Source: Alistipes ihumii AP11 (GTDB lineage Bacteria > Bacteroidota > Bacteroidia > Bacteroidales > Rikenellaceae). From it: 64,000 bases of DNA. This document shows, in pieces, positions 47,420-56,839 of the stretch. The stretch covers positions 1,984,001 through 2,048,000 of the forward strand of contig NZ_CP102294.1 in assembly GCF_025144665.1 (NCBI RefSeq), read 5' to 3'. Position 1 is the stretch's first letter. Each line of letters begins with the position of its first letter. Under the pieces are notes generated by a model. That model did no database searches. It was not told the origin of the DNA and saw nothing but the letters and a program-made list of their open reading frames with translations. A program made the translations under genes and the position numbers.

Positions 47420-48369
47420 GAGGGAGGGAACTGCCGAACGGTTCTCTTGTCGGAAGCATCGGGTTCCTACCCGCTGTGTTCCGGATGACCTTTTGTGCGT
47501 TTTCCCTAAGAAAAAGCGGAAACGACGGGCGCTCCGTTCCCGAACGATGAATCCGATCGGACCATTTGTCATTTCCGTCGTATGGAGCCGCGGTAGTCGG
47601 GGCGGTCCGTCGAGGACCGGCTGCCGTTGCGCCGCCGAGTCGTGCCGGGATGCGAGTCGTTGCTTCGGACGGGGCGGGGCATGCGTGTTCAGCCGTCGCG
47701 GCAGCCAGGGTTCTCCTTGTCCGGCGTTTCCCTGCCGCGATGGCGGTATGCCGGTTGAAGCGGAAAGTCCGTCGGCCGGCGGATATCCGAATTTCCCGTT
47801 TCGTAGTAAGAATGCGCTCGGCGGGATCGGCGCTGTATTTCGGGATGTCGTGTTTGCATGGAATGTGCGTCGGCCGGCTCCATGCCGTCGGCAGGGTTGT
47901 CCCGATGCGCTCGTTTTTCGGGAATCCGTTCCGTATGGCGTTTTCTAAACGCTTTTACGGGGACGCGGCGTGGAACGGGAAAGAGGGGGCGATAGCCTAG
48001 ATAGAAAGCGGTGGCCGTATAGTCCGAAGGATAGAACATAGATCGCCTGAGCGCTTTTATGCCAAAGCGGTATGAGGCAAAATAGAATAAATAAGGGTAA
48101 GCCGAATCCGACGGATAAAAATATGAATTCCCGAATCGGCGATTCGGAAATCGCGTGCAGTCTGTTCGTCCGGGGAAAAGGCGGACAGAAGGGGAATCTG
48201 CGGAGCCGTAGGAAAGCCTGGCTTGTCGTGACGTTCTTGCAGCCGGTCTGTTCTGCCGTTCGGGAAAATCGCGCGGCGGCCGGGTCCGTGCCGTTATTTG
48301 CGTGGGGCCGGAGCGAGGGACCGGACGCCGGGGAGGATCGGATACCGGGGACCGGTGCGGACGGCGCGG
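47420..48369. other. Intergenic region of about 950 bases, no gene supported
   Basis: Several frames are open because of base composition, but none shows family motifs or a good start. It may hold a decayed gene. Confidence 0.4.
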
Positions 48370-49443
48370 CTATTCTCCGGTGCTTTCCCGTCCTGCGACA
48401 TAGTTCCGCCAGCGTTCGACGACCGAGCGCATGTCGTCGGGCATCTCGCTCTCGAAATGTACGTTCTCCCCGGTCGTCGGATGGACGAAGCCGAGGCTGC
48501 GGGCATGCAGGCCGTGACGGGGCATCAGGCGGAAGCAGTTCTCGACGAACTGCCGGTATTTCGAAAAGGTCGTTCCTTTCAGTATCCGGTCGCCGCCGTA
48601 TCGCTCGTCGTTGAACAGCGGGTGTCCGATATACTCCATGTGGACGCGGATCTGGTGCGTGCGCCCCGTTTCGAGGCGGCACTCGACGAGGTTCACGTAG
48701 CCGAGCCGCTCGAGCACGCGGTAGTGCGTGACGGCATGCTTGCCCGATTCGCCGTCGGGAAATACGGCCATCTTCATTCGGTCGCGCAGGCTGCGGCCGA
48801 TGTTTCCGGTCACGGTGCCTTCGTCGGACTCCATGTTGCCCCATACCAGCGCGTGGTAGACCCGGTCGATCGAATGGTCGAAAAACTGCTTGGCCAGCCG
48901 GGCGTGCGCCCGCTCGTTCTTCGCGATGACCAGAATGCCCGACGTGTTCTTGTCGATGCGGTGGACGAGCCCGGCTCGCATGTCCCCGCTCTGAAACAGC
49001 GGCAGATCCTTGAGGTGGTACGTGAGCGCGTTGACGAGCGTTCCCGTGTAGTTGCCGTGCCCCGGATGTACGACCATGCCGGCCGGCTTGTTGACAATGA
49101 TCAGGTCGTCGTCCTCGTAGCGGATGTCGAGCGGAATGTTCTCGGGGACGATTTCCAGTTCGCGCAACGGGTACGGCATTACGATCGAGATGCGGTCGAG
49201 CGGCTTGACCTTGTAACTCGACTTGACGGGAGTGCCGCCGACCAGGATGTTCCCCGCGTCGGCTGCGGCCTGAATACGGTTGCGCGAGACGCCCTCCATC
49301 CGGTTGGTCAGGAATTTGTCGATCCGCAGCATGCCCTGACCCTTGTCGACGGTCACGCTGAAGTGCTCGTACATTTCGTCCTGAGAGTCGGTCTCGCCGA
49401 TCTCTTCCGGCATCGAAAGGTCGTCCAGTTCCTCCTCGCTCAT
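48370..49443 (-). CDS. rluD: RluA/RluD-family pseudouridine synthase
   Basis: This 357-residue enzyme has an S4 RNA-binding domain (about 35-95: GMLRIDKFLTNRMEGVSRN) and the catalytic domain. The active-site Asp is in GLVHRIDKNTSGILVIAKNE. RLETGRTHQIRVHMEYIGHP and ARSLGFVHPTTGE are typical. RluD modifies 23S rRNA helix 69; which RluA-family member this is remains inferred. An acidic N-terminal 25 residues precede the S4 domain. It follows the PASTA gene by seven bases. Confidence 0.9.
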   Translation of the reverse strand: MSEEELDDLSMPEEIGETDSQDEMYEHFSVTVDKGQGMLRIDKFLTNRMEGVSRNRIQAAADAGNILVGGTPVKSSYKVKPLDRISIVMPYPLRELEIVPENIPLDIRYEDDDLIIVNKPAGMVVHPGHGNYTGTLVNALTYHLKDLPLFQSGDMRAGLVHRIDKNTSGILVIAKNERAHARLAKQFFDHSIDRVYHALVWGNMESDEGTVTGNIGRSLRDRMKMAVFPDGESGKHAVTHYRVLERLGYVNLVECRLETGRTHQIRVHMEYIGHPLFNDERYGGDRILKGTTFSKYRQFVENCFRLMPRHGLHARSLGFVHPTTGENVHFESEMPDDMRSVVERWRNYVAGRESTGE

Positions 49444-49450
49444 GGAAAAA

Positions 49451-50335
49451 TTATTCGGCGTTGTTGAATGCGGCTTCTTCCAAACTGTCGGCCAGCGCCT
49501 TGGCTGCGGCTCGCGCGTCGCGGTCCGATTGTTTGTGTCCCTTGGCCAACTGTTCCTCGTCGAGCGTGAGCCAGATGCGCACCTGCGTGCCGAGGGCCTG
49601 CCGGCTTCCCGTGGCGGGACTCTGCTTGTATACCTTGGCCTCGTGTTCGTTCAGCGCATCGATGCCGTCGCCGGTCGTAATCTTGCCAATGTTGAATCCG
49701 GCTTCCCACAGCCGGTTCTTCGCTTCGCGGACCGAGAAACCGACCAGCTTGGGAACCTGAGGCGCGGCCGCGTCGGGGGCCCTGCCGACGATCAGCGTGA
49801 CGCCCGATCCGATTTCGGCCTGCATCCGGCTCGACGGACCGACCACCTTGCCGTCGCAGCGCTCCTCGAGCACGTAGTTCGTGGCGATGTCGTCGCGGTA
49901 GATCAGCTCCTTGATGCCGAGCCCGGCTATGTCGAGGTTGTTCTTCGCCTGACGCAGCGAGAAGCCGGTCACGTAGGGCACGTCGACCATTTTCTGGCGG
50001 AACGAGTTGATCGTGACGAAAATATGACGCCCGGACTTTACCTTTTCGCCGGGGGCCGGCGTCTGTTCGAGAATGACTCCTCCCGGATAGGCCGGCACGT
50101 AAAGCGAGTCGTTGATCTCGATTTTCAGCGATGCTTCTTTGCCTGCGTGCGCGGCTTCCTCGACGGTCATGTGGCTGAAGTCGGGTACGACCCGTACCTG
50201 TCCGTGCCGCGTGAACAGATTCAGCAACAGGTTGACGACGAAGACGAAGACGATGATCGCGCAGGCGGCCAGCACCAGATTGCGCGCGATGACGCTGGAG
50301 TTGATGCGCCGGGCGAGTTTTAGCAGAGGGTTCAT
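49451..50335 (-). CDS. PASTA-domain membrane protein
   Basis: This 294-residue protein has a short cytoplasmic start, one membrane helix (about 18-42: VLAACAIIVFVFVVNLLLNL) and three PASTA repeats (VRVVPDFSHMTVEEAAHAGK; VDVPYVTGFSLRQAKNNLDI; PQVPKLVGFSVREAKNRLWE). A charged tail follows. PASTA domains bind muropeptides or beta-lactams in kinases and PBPs; here there is no kinase or transpeptidase domain. The ATG at 50335 (MNPLLKLARRINSSV) is preferred. It is probably cotranscribed with rluD. Confidence 0.9.
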   Translation of the reverse strand: MNPLLKLARRINSSVIARNLVLAACAIIVFVFVVNLLLNLFTRHGQVRVVPDFSHMTVEEAAHAGKEASLKIEINDSLYVPAYPGGVILEQTPAPGEKVKSGRHIFVTINSFRQKMVDVPYVTGFSLRQAKNNLDIAGLGIKELIYRDDIATNYVLEERCDGKVVGPSSRMQAEIGSGVTLIVGRAPDAAAPQVPKLVGFSVREAKNRLWEAGFNIGKITTGDGIDALNEHEAKVYKQSPATGSRQALGTQVRIWLTLDEEQLAKGHKQSDRDARAAAKALADSLEEAAFNNAE

Positions 50336-50631
50336 GTCTGAAAACGATCGGGGTCGTGATACGGTATTTTTTTGTTGCGGGGACGCAGGACCGTTCCGCC
50401 TGCGTCCGTTGTCGGAGGCCGTGCTCCGACGGGGCGTTCTGTTCTTAGGTTCCATCGTTTCGTTCGGATCGGTCCGGAGCGCGCGGGCAACCGGTTTGCG
50501 GCAGGAACTTCGCCGTTTCTCCGGGAGCCTGCCGCAGTTCGGCGTAAATATACTATATTTTTTCGGATATGCCGTCCCGGAACTCCGGGTTCATCGCGGC
50601 TGCGACCGGCGGGATACCGGCGGTCGTCGGA

Positions 50632-51732
50632 TCAATCGGTCGTTTTCCGGACCGGACGGTAGAACGTGTCGCGCTCGACCGGCTCGTAGCCTGCCGAGCG
50701 TATCGTCCGCTCCATCTCGGCGGTCGTCATGGTCGGGGACTGGTCCTCGGCCCCGGCCATCGAGTAGATTTTCGTGCTGTCGTCGATCGTGCCGTCCATA
50801 TCGTCGGCTCCGAAAGCGAGCGCGATCTGGGCGGTCGTCTTGCCGAACATCGGCCAGTAGGCCTTGATGTGCGGAAAATTGTCGAGATAGATGCGCGCCA
50901 GAGCCGTCATCCTCATGTCTTCGACAACGCTGACTTCGCCGATTCCGGACATCGAATTGTTGCGGCTGCGGTACTTGAGCGGAATGAAGGCGTTGAATCC
51001 GCCCGTTTCGTCCTGCAGCGAGCGCAGCCGGTCGAGGTGGTCGATGCGGTCTTCCCAGCTCTCGATGTGCCCGTACAGGATCGTCGCGTTGGTCGGGATA
51101 CCGATCCGGTGCGCCTCGCGGTGCATCGAGAGCCACTCGTCGGCCGTGCCTTTCTCGGGGCAGATGCGCGAGCGGACAGGCTCGGCGAAGATTTCGGCTC
51201 CTCCGCCCGGAATCGCTTCCATGCCCGATTGCTTGAGCAGCAGCAGTCCGTCGCGGGGAGCGAGGCCCGCCTGACGGATCATGTACGCGAGCTCGATCGC
51301 CGTGAACGCCTTGACCGACGCCTGAGGCATGATGCGTTTGATCTTCCGGATCAGGTCGGCGTAATAATAAAGGTCGTTGCGCGGATGCACGCCCCCGACG
51401 ATATGCACTTCGGTCGCGCCGCTGTCGCGGTGTGCCTCGACTTGGGAGAGTATTTCCCGCTCGTCGTAATCCCAAGCCTCGGGCGAGCCGGCCGGCCGGC
51501 GATACGAGCAGAAGCGGCAGTTGAACACGCAGACGTTCGTCGGCTCGATATGAAAATTCCGGTTATAATATACTTCTTTGCCGCTTTTGCGTTCCTTGAC
51601 GCGCACGGCCAGCAGCCCCAGCAGGGCCAGCGGGGCTTGCTCCGCGAGCGCGAGCGCTTCGTCCGGCGTGATACGTCGTCCTGCGTCGATTTCGGCGGCG
51701 ATTCCTTTCAGCGGGTCGGTCAAGTCGAACAT
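50632..51732 (-). CDS. mqnE: Aminofutalosine synthase (radical SAM)
   Basis: This 366-residue enzyme of the futalosine menaquinone route joins the chorismate-derived enolpyruvyl-benzoate to SAM. The radical-SAM cluster motif CVFNCRFC follows HIEPTNV. HIVGGVHPRNDLYYY, EAIPGGGAEIF and ILYGHIESWEDRIDHL are typical of the MqnE/MqnC group, closest to MqnE. Other mqn genes are not in the window. A polyprenyl diphosphate synthase nearby could serve the same pathway. Confidence 0.9.
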   Translation of the reverse strand: MFDLTDPLKGIAAEIDAGRRITPDEALALAEQAPLALLGLLAVRVKERKSGKEVYYNRNFHIEPTNVCVFNCRFCSYRRPAGSPEAWDYDEREILSQVEAHRDSGATEVHIVGGVHPRNDLYYYADLIRKIKRIMPQASVKAFTAIELAYMIRQAGLAPRDGLLLLKQSGMEAIPGGGAEIFAEPVRSRICPEKGTADEWLSMHREAHRIGIPTNATILYGHIESWEDRIDHLDRLRSLQDETGGFNAFIPLKYRSRNNSMSGIGEVSVVEDMRMTALARIYLDNFPHIKAYWPMFGKTTAQIALAFGADDMDGTIDDSTKIYSMAGAEDQSPTMTTAEMERTIRSAGYEPVERDTFYRPVRKTTD

Positions 51733-51754
51733 GAGTCGGGTTTCGGGACAGAGA

Positions 51755-51778
51755 AAAGGCTGCCCGGATGAGCAGCCC
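51755..51778 (-). terminator. Terminator of rpmH
   Basis: On the minus strand GGGCTGC pairs with GCAGCC and is followed by TTTTC. It lies 23 bases after the rpmH stop. Confidence 0.7.
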
Positions 51779-51800
51779 TCACATTCGTTGCGGCCGGAGA

Positions 51801-51956
51801 CTATTTCCAGCGGGTATCGTCGGATACGGTCAGTCTCTTGCGGCCTTTCGCGCGGCGGGCGGCAAGCACTTTGCGGCCGTTGGCGGTCGACATTCTTTCA
51901 CGGAAGCCGTGCTTGTTGATCTTCTTTCTCTGTGAAGGTTGAAAAGTCCTTTTCAT
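51801..51956 (-). CDS. rpmH: 50S ribosomal protein L34
   Basis: This 51-residue, very basic ribosomal protein begins [20 protein letters not shown]. It continues with [20 protein letters not shown], essentially the family consensus. It is monocistronic, with its own terminator, and is separated from rnpA/yidD by about 14 kb. Confidence 0.97.
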   Translation of the reverse strand: MKRTFQPSQRKKINKHGFRERMSTANGRKVLAARRAKGRKRLTVSDDTRWK

Positions 51957-52141
51957 CGCGGTTATGATTTATATATTTATTTCCCGTAAAGTCGTTCGTT
52001 TTCCCTGCCGCCCGCGCCCGAAAATGCGAGCGACGGGGCCGTAGGCACGGCGGAGTGCAAAGGTAAAAACATTTTTGTTTATAAAAAAACTTTTCCGCGA
52101 TTTTTCGCAGGACACTTCCCGCACAGTTTCAGCACGGTAGC

Positions 52142-52765
52142 TCATCGGCCGAAATAGACGACCTTTTTGGTCTCGAAAAATTCCCCGTCGAAGAAATCGG
52201 CGATTTCGTATGTTCTGTACGGCTTGCCGGCGGCTTGCAGCTCGTCTCTCAAGTCGCCTCCCTTCAGGTACAGGATGCCGTTGGGCAGCGTGCCGGCCGC
52301 CTCGCCGCGGTCGATCTTGTCCCATACCCAGCCGATGAACGTCTTCATTTCGGTGACGGCCCGGCTGACGACGAAATCGAAGCGGCCGCCGACCTGCTCG
52401 GCCCGGCCGTGTACGGTACGGACGTTGTTCAGGCCCGTAGCGCGGATCACCTCGTCGACGACGCGTATTTTCTTGCCGATCGAGTCGACCAGCGTGAACC
52501 GCGCCTCCGGGAAGAGTATGGCCAGCGGGATGCCGGGGAAGCCCCCGCCGCAGCCTACGTCCATCACGCGCGCGCCGGGACGCAGCGCGCAGACTTTCGC
52601 GATGGCGAGCGAGTGCAGCACATGGTGCGGGTAGAGCCGATCGATGTCCTTGCGCGAGATGACGTTGATGCGTTCGTTCCATGTCCGGTACGCCTCGTCG
52701 AGCACGGCGAAGCGCTCGCGCTGCGCGGCGGTCAGGTCGGGAAAATATCGGAGCAGGGTTTCCAT
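52142..52765 (-). CDS. rsmG: 16S rRNA (guanine527-N7)-methyltransferase
   Basis: This 207-residue SAM-dependent methyltransferase contains VMDVGCGGGFPGIPLAILFP, the family's SAM-binding motif. The preceding segment is NERINVISRKDIDRLYPHHV and the later one is DFVVSRAVTEMKTF. Its loss gives low-level streptomycin resistance in other bacteria. It starts at the ATG at 52765, 83 bases after the end of the prenyl synthase gene. Confidence 0.95.
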   Translation of the reverse strand: METLLRYFPDLTAAQRERFAVLDEAYRTWNERINVISRKDIDRLYPHHVLHSLAIAKVCALRPGARVMDVGCGGGFPGIPLAILFPEARFTLVDSIGKKIRVVDEVIRATGLNNVRTVHGRAEQVGGRFDFVVSRAVTEMKTFIGWVWDKIDRGEAAGTLPNGILYLKGGDLRDELQAAGKPYRTYEIADFFDGEFFETKKVVYFGR

Positions 52766-52848
52766 GTCGGTTTTGTTTTAGAGGCGCGCCTCCGGTCCTG
52801 GCCCGCGCTTCGGCGCGGCGGCTGCGGGAGAGCCCGGCGCAGGAGCGG

Positions 52849-53838
52849 CTATTTGTCCCGCGAGAGAACGAAGTCGGCGAACAGGCGCAGCGAACGCAGT
52901 ACGTCCGAATCGGGGTATCCTTCCAAAAAGGCGAGCGCCTTGTCGCGGTACTCGGCCATGCACTGCCGGGCGTGGTCCAACCCGCCCCCCCGCTCGACTG
53001 CGCGGCACAGGTATTCGACATGGTCCGGGCTGTTGCGCACGTCGCTTAGCTTGGCGAGCAGCAGGTCGCGTTCGGCCGGCGTGCTTTGCTCGAGCACGTA
53101 GAGCAACGGCAGCGTGATCTTGCGCTCGCGCATGTCGCCGCCGGTGGGCTTGCCGGTCACTTCCATAGGCGAATAATCCAGTATGTCGTCTTTGATCTGA
53201 AAGGCGACGCCCAGGTTGTTGCCGAACTCGCGCATCCGGTTTACGTGCTCTTCGTCCGCACCGACCGAGATCGCCCCGGTGGCTCCGCAGGCGCCGAGCA
53301 GCGCGGCGGTTTTCTTATAGATGATGTCGTAGTAGATTTCGCGCGTCATCGCCAGTTTCTCGGTCTGCTCGGTCTGGATCAGCTCTCCCTCGCTCACCTC
53401 GTGGATCGAACGCGTGACCTCGGTCAGCATGTCCCAGCCCTTGTTTTGCAGGCAGACGTGATAGGTGCGCGCGAAAATGTAGTCGCCGATCAGAACGGCC
53501 GTCCGGGCGTGCCACAGCGCGTTGACGGACGGCTTGCCGCGTCGGACGTAAGCCTCGTCGACGACGTCGTCATGGATCAGCGAGGCCGTATGGATCATCT
53601 CGACCAGCGACGCGCCCATGTAGCTCCGCTGGCCGATCTCGCCGTGCAGGGCGGCCGACAGCAGCACGAGCAGCGGGCGGAGCTGCTTGCCCCGGTTGCC
53701 GAGGATGTAGTCGCTGATCGAGCCGACATAGGCGTTGTCGCTATGCAGGATCGACGCGATGTACCGCTCGTAGCTGCGTATCCGGTCGGCTATGGGGGCC
53801 TGGATTTGTTCCAGCGTGATCTTCGGTGCGTTTTCCAT
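52849..53838 (-). CDS. ispB: Polyprenyl diphosphate synthase
   Basis: This 329-residue trans-prenyltransferase is probably for the quinone side chain. The first Asp-rich motif is in SLIHDDVVDEAYVRRGKPSV and the second is in QIKDDILDYSPMEVTGKP. GNRGKQLRPLLVLL starts the domain. Chain length cannot be deduced reliably. The ATG at 53838 (MENAPKITLEQIQ) is preferred to one three codons upstream. Confidence 0.92.
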   Translation of the reverse strand: MENAPKITLEQIQAPIADRIRSYERYIASILHSDNAYVGSISDYILGNRGKQLRPLLVLLSAALHGEIGQRSYMGASLVEMIHTASLIHDDVVDEAYVRRGKPSVNALWHARTAVLIGDYIFARTYHVCLQNKGWDMLTEVTRSIHEVSEGELIQTEQTEKLAMTREIYYDIIYKKTAALLGACGATGAISVGADEEHVNRMREFGNNLGVAFQIKDDILDYSPMEVTGKPTGGDMRERKITLPLLYVLEQSTPAERDLLLAKLSDVRNSPDHVEYLCRAVERGGGLDHARQCMAEYRDKALAFLEGYPDSDVLRSLRLFADFVLSRDK

Positions 53839-54175
53839 GACATGCAAATATCTGAGATTTTTTTGAAACGGCCAACTTTGCCGCGCTTTTTGAGAGGCTT
53901 CCGCCGGGCCGGCGGCGACAGAAAGTTCCGCGGTTTCGCAGGTCCGGAGGCGAGTCGGTGCTGACCGTCCGGGAGCCGTTGTCGGCTCGGTAGCCGGATT
54001 GCGATGCGAATTGCGCTCACGATCAATGCATTGTGTGCGGCGACGTGTCGGAGTGAAGCAAGCCGAACACCTTTCCGGAATTGATTAAATGTTGATAACT
54101 GCGCAGCCGCAGCGTCGGAAAAACCGAAAAAATGTGCTAAACTTGCAGGATTAACATGGGAAAATCTGCGCCGAT
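53839..54175. other. Divergent intergenic region before plsC
   Basis: There is no gene. TAAACTTG near 54137 is a possible degenerate -7 box for plsC. Confidence 0.4.
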
Positions 54176-54901
54176 ATGGCCTCTGCGATCTACTATCTGC
54201 TTCTGTCGCTCTTCACGGTGATCTGTTTCGTCCCGTTCGCCGTTCTTTTTGCGCTGACCGTTTTTTTCGATAAGGAACGGGTGGCGCTGCATTGGGCGTC
54301 GCGCGTCTGGTCGTACGGGATCTTCCGGTTGTGCCCGCTATGGAAGCTGCGGGTCGAAGGCCGGGAGAAGATCGATCGGAGCCGTCCGTGGGTCATCGTG
54401 ACGAATCATCAGTCGATGCTCGACATTCCGCTGATGTACGTGCTGCCGCTCAACTTCAAGTGGGTGTCGAAAAAAGAGGTGCAGAAGATGCCGATCTTCG
54501 GCTGGGTGCTGTGGATGCACGGCGATATCCCGGTCGAACGCGGATCGCGCCGCAGCGCCAAGCGGATGATGGAACGCTGCGTCGAGCGCCTGTCGAGAGG
54601 TACTTCGGTCATCGTGTTCCCGGAAGGGACGCGGACGCGGACCGGCGAGATCGGCCGCTTCAAGGACGGGGCTTTTCTGGTGGCGAAAAGTGCGGGCGTC
54701 GGCATACAGCCTGTCGTGATCGACGGCACGTGGAGCCTGATGAAAGGCTGGCGCGTGCGGATGCCGCACACGTTCCGCGTGCGGGTGCTCGATCCGATTC
54801 CGCCCGAGCGGGTCGCTTCCTCGGAAGCCCGGGAGCTGGCCGGACGGACCGAAGCGTTGATGAAGGAAGCGCACGGACGGATGCTTTCCGAAGGGAAATA
54901 G
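54176..54901 (+). CDS. plsC: 1-acyl-sn-glycerol-3-phosphate acyltransferase
   Basis: This 241-residue membrane-associated enzyme makes phosphatidic acid. An N-terminal hydrophobic helix (IYYLLLSLFTVICFVPFAVL) is followed by the catalytic NHQSMLD (Hx4D), the GDIPVERGS block, VFPEGTRTRTG and the closing IQPVVIDGTW. The order and length (about 240) are normal. It is 59 bases upstream of parE. Confidence 0.93.
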   Translation: MASAIYYLLLSLFTVICFVPFAVLFALTVFFDKERVALHWASRVWSYGIFRLCPLWKLRVEGREKIDRSRPWVIVTNHQSMLDIPLMYVLPLNFKWVSKKEVQKMPIFGWVLWMHGDIPVERGSRRSAKRMMERCVERLSRGTSVIVFPEGTRTRTGEIGRFKDGAFLVAKSAGVGIQPVVIDGTWSLMKGWRVRMPHTFRVRVLDPIPPERVASSEARELAGRTEALMKEAHGRMLSEGK

Positions 54902-54960
54902 AATATTTTGAGGAATCGTCATAACGCGGGAAGGTCCCGCATCCGAAGAAAGGAACGAAC

Positions 54961-56814
54961 ATGAACGCAGCAGCAGACTACGGCGACGAGCATATCCGGA
55001 CGCTCGACTGGAAGGAGCATATCCGCCGGCGCCCGGGCATGTATATCGGGAAGCTCGGCGACGGCACGTCGGCCGACGACGGCATATACATCCTGATCAA
55101 AGAGGTGCTTGACAACTCGATAGACGAGTATATGATGGGTTTCGGCAAGACGATCGACGTCACGGTCGGGGACGACGGCCGCGTGTCGGTGCGCGACTAC
55201 GGGCGCGGCATTCCGCTCGGCAAGCTCGTGGACGTCGCCTCGAAGATGAACACCGGAGCCAAGTACGATTCGAAGGCTTTCAAGAAATCCGTCGGCCTGA
55301 ACGGCGTCGGCATCAAGGCCGTCAACGCGCTGTCGAGCGAGTTCACGATCCGCAGCGTCCGCGACGGCGAGGCGCGCACCGTGCGTTTCGAGGCAGGCGA
55401 GGAGATATCGGACACGTCCGAGAGCGGCGTCGGCGACCGCAACGGCACGAGCGTGTCGTTCGTGGCCGACCGGAGCGTATTCGGCGAGTATGCCTACCAC
55501 ATGGAGTACGTCGAGACGATGATCCGCAACTACACCTATCTGAACGCCGGGCTGACGATCCGCGTCAACGGGCAGGCTTTCGTGTCGCGCAACGGCCTGC
55601 TGGACCTGCTCAACGAGAATCTGGGCGAGGAGCCGCTCTATCCGCCGATTCACCTGACGGGGACCGACATCGAGGTGGCGATCACGCACGGGCACGGCTA
55701 CGGCGAGACGTACTATTCGTTCGTCAACGGACAGCACACGACGCAGGGCGGGACGCATCAGGCCGCGTTCCGGGAAGCGATTGCCAAGACGATCAAGGAG
55801 TTCTACCGCAAGGATTTCGATGCGGCGGACATCCGCACGTCGGTCATCGCGGCAATCAGCGTCAAGGTCGAGGAACCGATGTTCGAATCGCAGACCAAGA
55901 CGAAGCTCGGATCGAAGGATATGGGACCCGACGGGCCGACGGTGCGCAACTTCGTCGTCGATTTTCTGAAAACCGAGCTCGACAACTATCTGCACAAGCA
56001 TTCCGAGACGGCCGACGTGCTGCTGCGGAAGATTCAGGAAAGCGAGAAGGAACGCAAGGCGATCTCCGGCATCCAGAAGAAGGCGCGCGAGATGGCCAAG
56101 AAGGTGAGCCTCAACAACAAGAAGCTGCGCGACTGCCGTATCCACCTCACCGACAAGAACGAGCGGGCCGAGGAGTCGATGATTTTCATCACCGAGGGGA
56201 ATTCCGCGAGCGGGTCGATCACCAAGTCGCGCGACGTGAACACGCAGGCCGTGTTCAGCCTGCGCGGCAAGCCGCTCAACAGTTACGGGCTGACCAAGAA
56301 GATCGTTTACGAGAACGAGGAGTTCAATCTGCTGCAGGCCGCGCTGAACATCGAAGAGGACATGGACAACCTGCGCTACAACAAGATTATCGTAGCGACG
56401 GATGCCGATGTGGACGGAATGCACATCCGGCTGCTGCTGCTGACGTTTTTCCTGCAGTTCTTTCCCGACGTGATCCGCTCGGGACACCTTTATATTTTGC
56501 AGACGCCGCTGTTCCGCGTGCGCAACAAGAAAGAGACGCGCTACTGCTATAGCGAGGAGGAGCGCCTGCGGGCCGTGAACCAGCTCGGGCCGAACCCCGA
56601 GATCACGCGCTTCAAGGGCCTCGGGGAAATCTCGGCCGACGAGTTCAAGAACTTCATCGGCGAGGACATGCGGCTGGACAAGGTGCGGATGACCAAGGAC
56701 GATCCGATCTGCGATCTGCTCGAGTTCTACATGGGCAAGAACAGCGCCGAGAGGCAAGGCTTCATCATCGGCAACCTGCGCATCGAGGCCGACTATGTCG
56801 AGGATTTGATTTGA
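54961..56814 (+). CDS. parE: DNA topoisomerase IV subunit B
   Basis: This 617-residue ATPase subunit has the GHKL site ([34 protein letters not shown]). The transducer domain contains [12 protein letters not shown]. The TOPRIM domain has [11 protein letters not shown], with Asn where Asp is usual in GyrB (EGDSA), and the metal-binding [10 protein letters not shown]. It lacks the long GyrB insert, and the paired A subunit next door supports ParE rather than GyrB. It decatenates daughter chromosomes. Confidence 0.9.
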   Translation: MNAAADYGDEHIRTLDWKEHIRRRPGMYIGKLGDGTSADDGIYILIKEVLDNSIDEYMMGFGKTIDVTVGDDGRVSVRDYGRGIPLGKLVDVASKMNTGAKYDSKAFKKSVGLNGVGIKAVNALSSEFTIRSVRDGEARTVRFEAGEEISDTSESGVGDRNGTSVSFVADRSVFGEYAYHMEYVETMIRNYTYLNAGLTIRVNGQAFVSRNGLLDLLNENLGEEPLYPPIHLTGTDIEVAITHGHGYGETYYSFVNGQHTTQGGTHQAAFREAIAKTIKEFYRKDFDAADIRTSVIAAISVKVEEPMFESQTKTKLGSKDMGPDGPTVRNFVVDFLKTELDNYLHKHSETADVLLRKIQESEKERKAISGIQKKAREMAKKVSLNNKKLRDCRIHLTDKNERAEESMIFITEGNSASGSITKSRDVNTQAVFSLRGKPLNSYGLTKKIVYENEEFNLLQAALNIEEDMDNLRYNKIIVATDADVDGMHIRLLLLTFFLQFFPDVIRSGHLYILQTPLFRVRNKKETRYCYSEEERLRAVNQLGPNPEITRFKGLGEISADEFKNFIGEDMRLDKVRMTKDDPICDLLEFYMGKNSAERQGFIIGNLRIEADYVEDLI

Positions 56815-56839
56815 CGACTTCCAAGAGCAAACGACGAAC

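Noticed and set aside
47418-48000. Plus-strand frames of 140-180 codons after the frd operon
   Set aside because: Biased Arg/Gly/Pro/Cys composition with no motif, and they begin inside the operon terminator.
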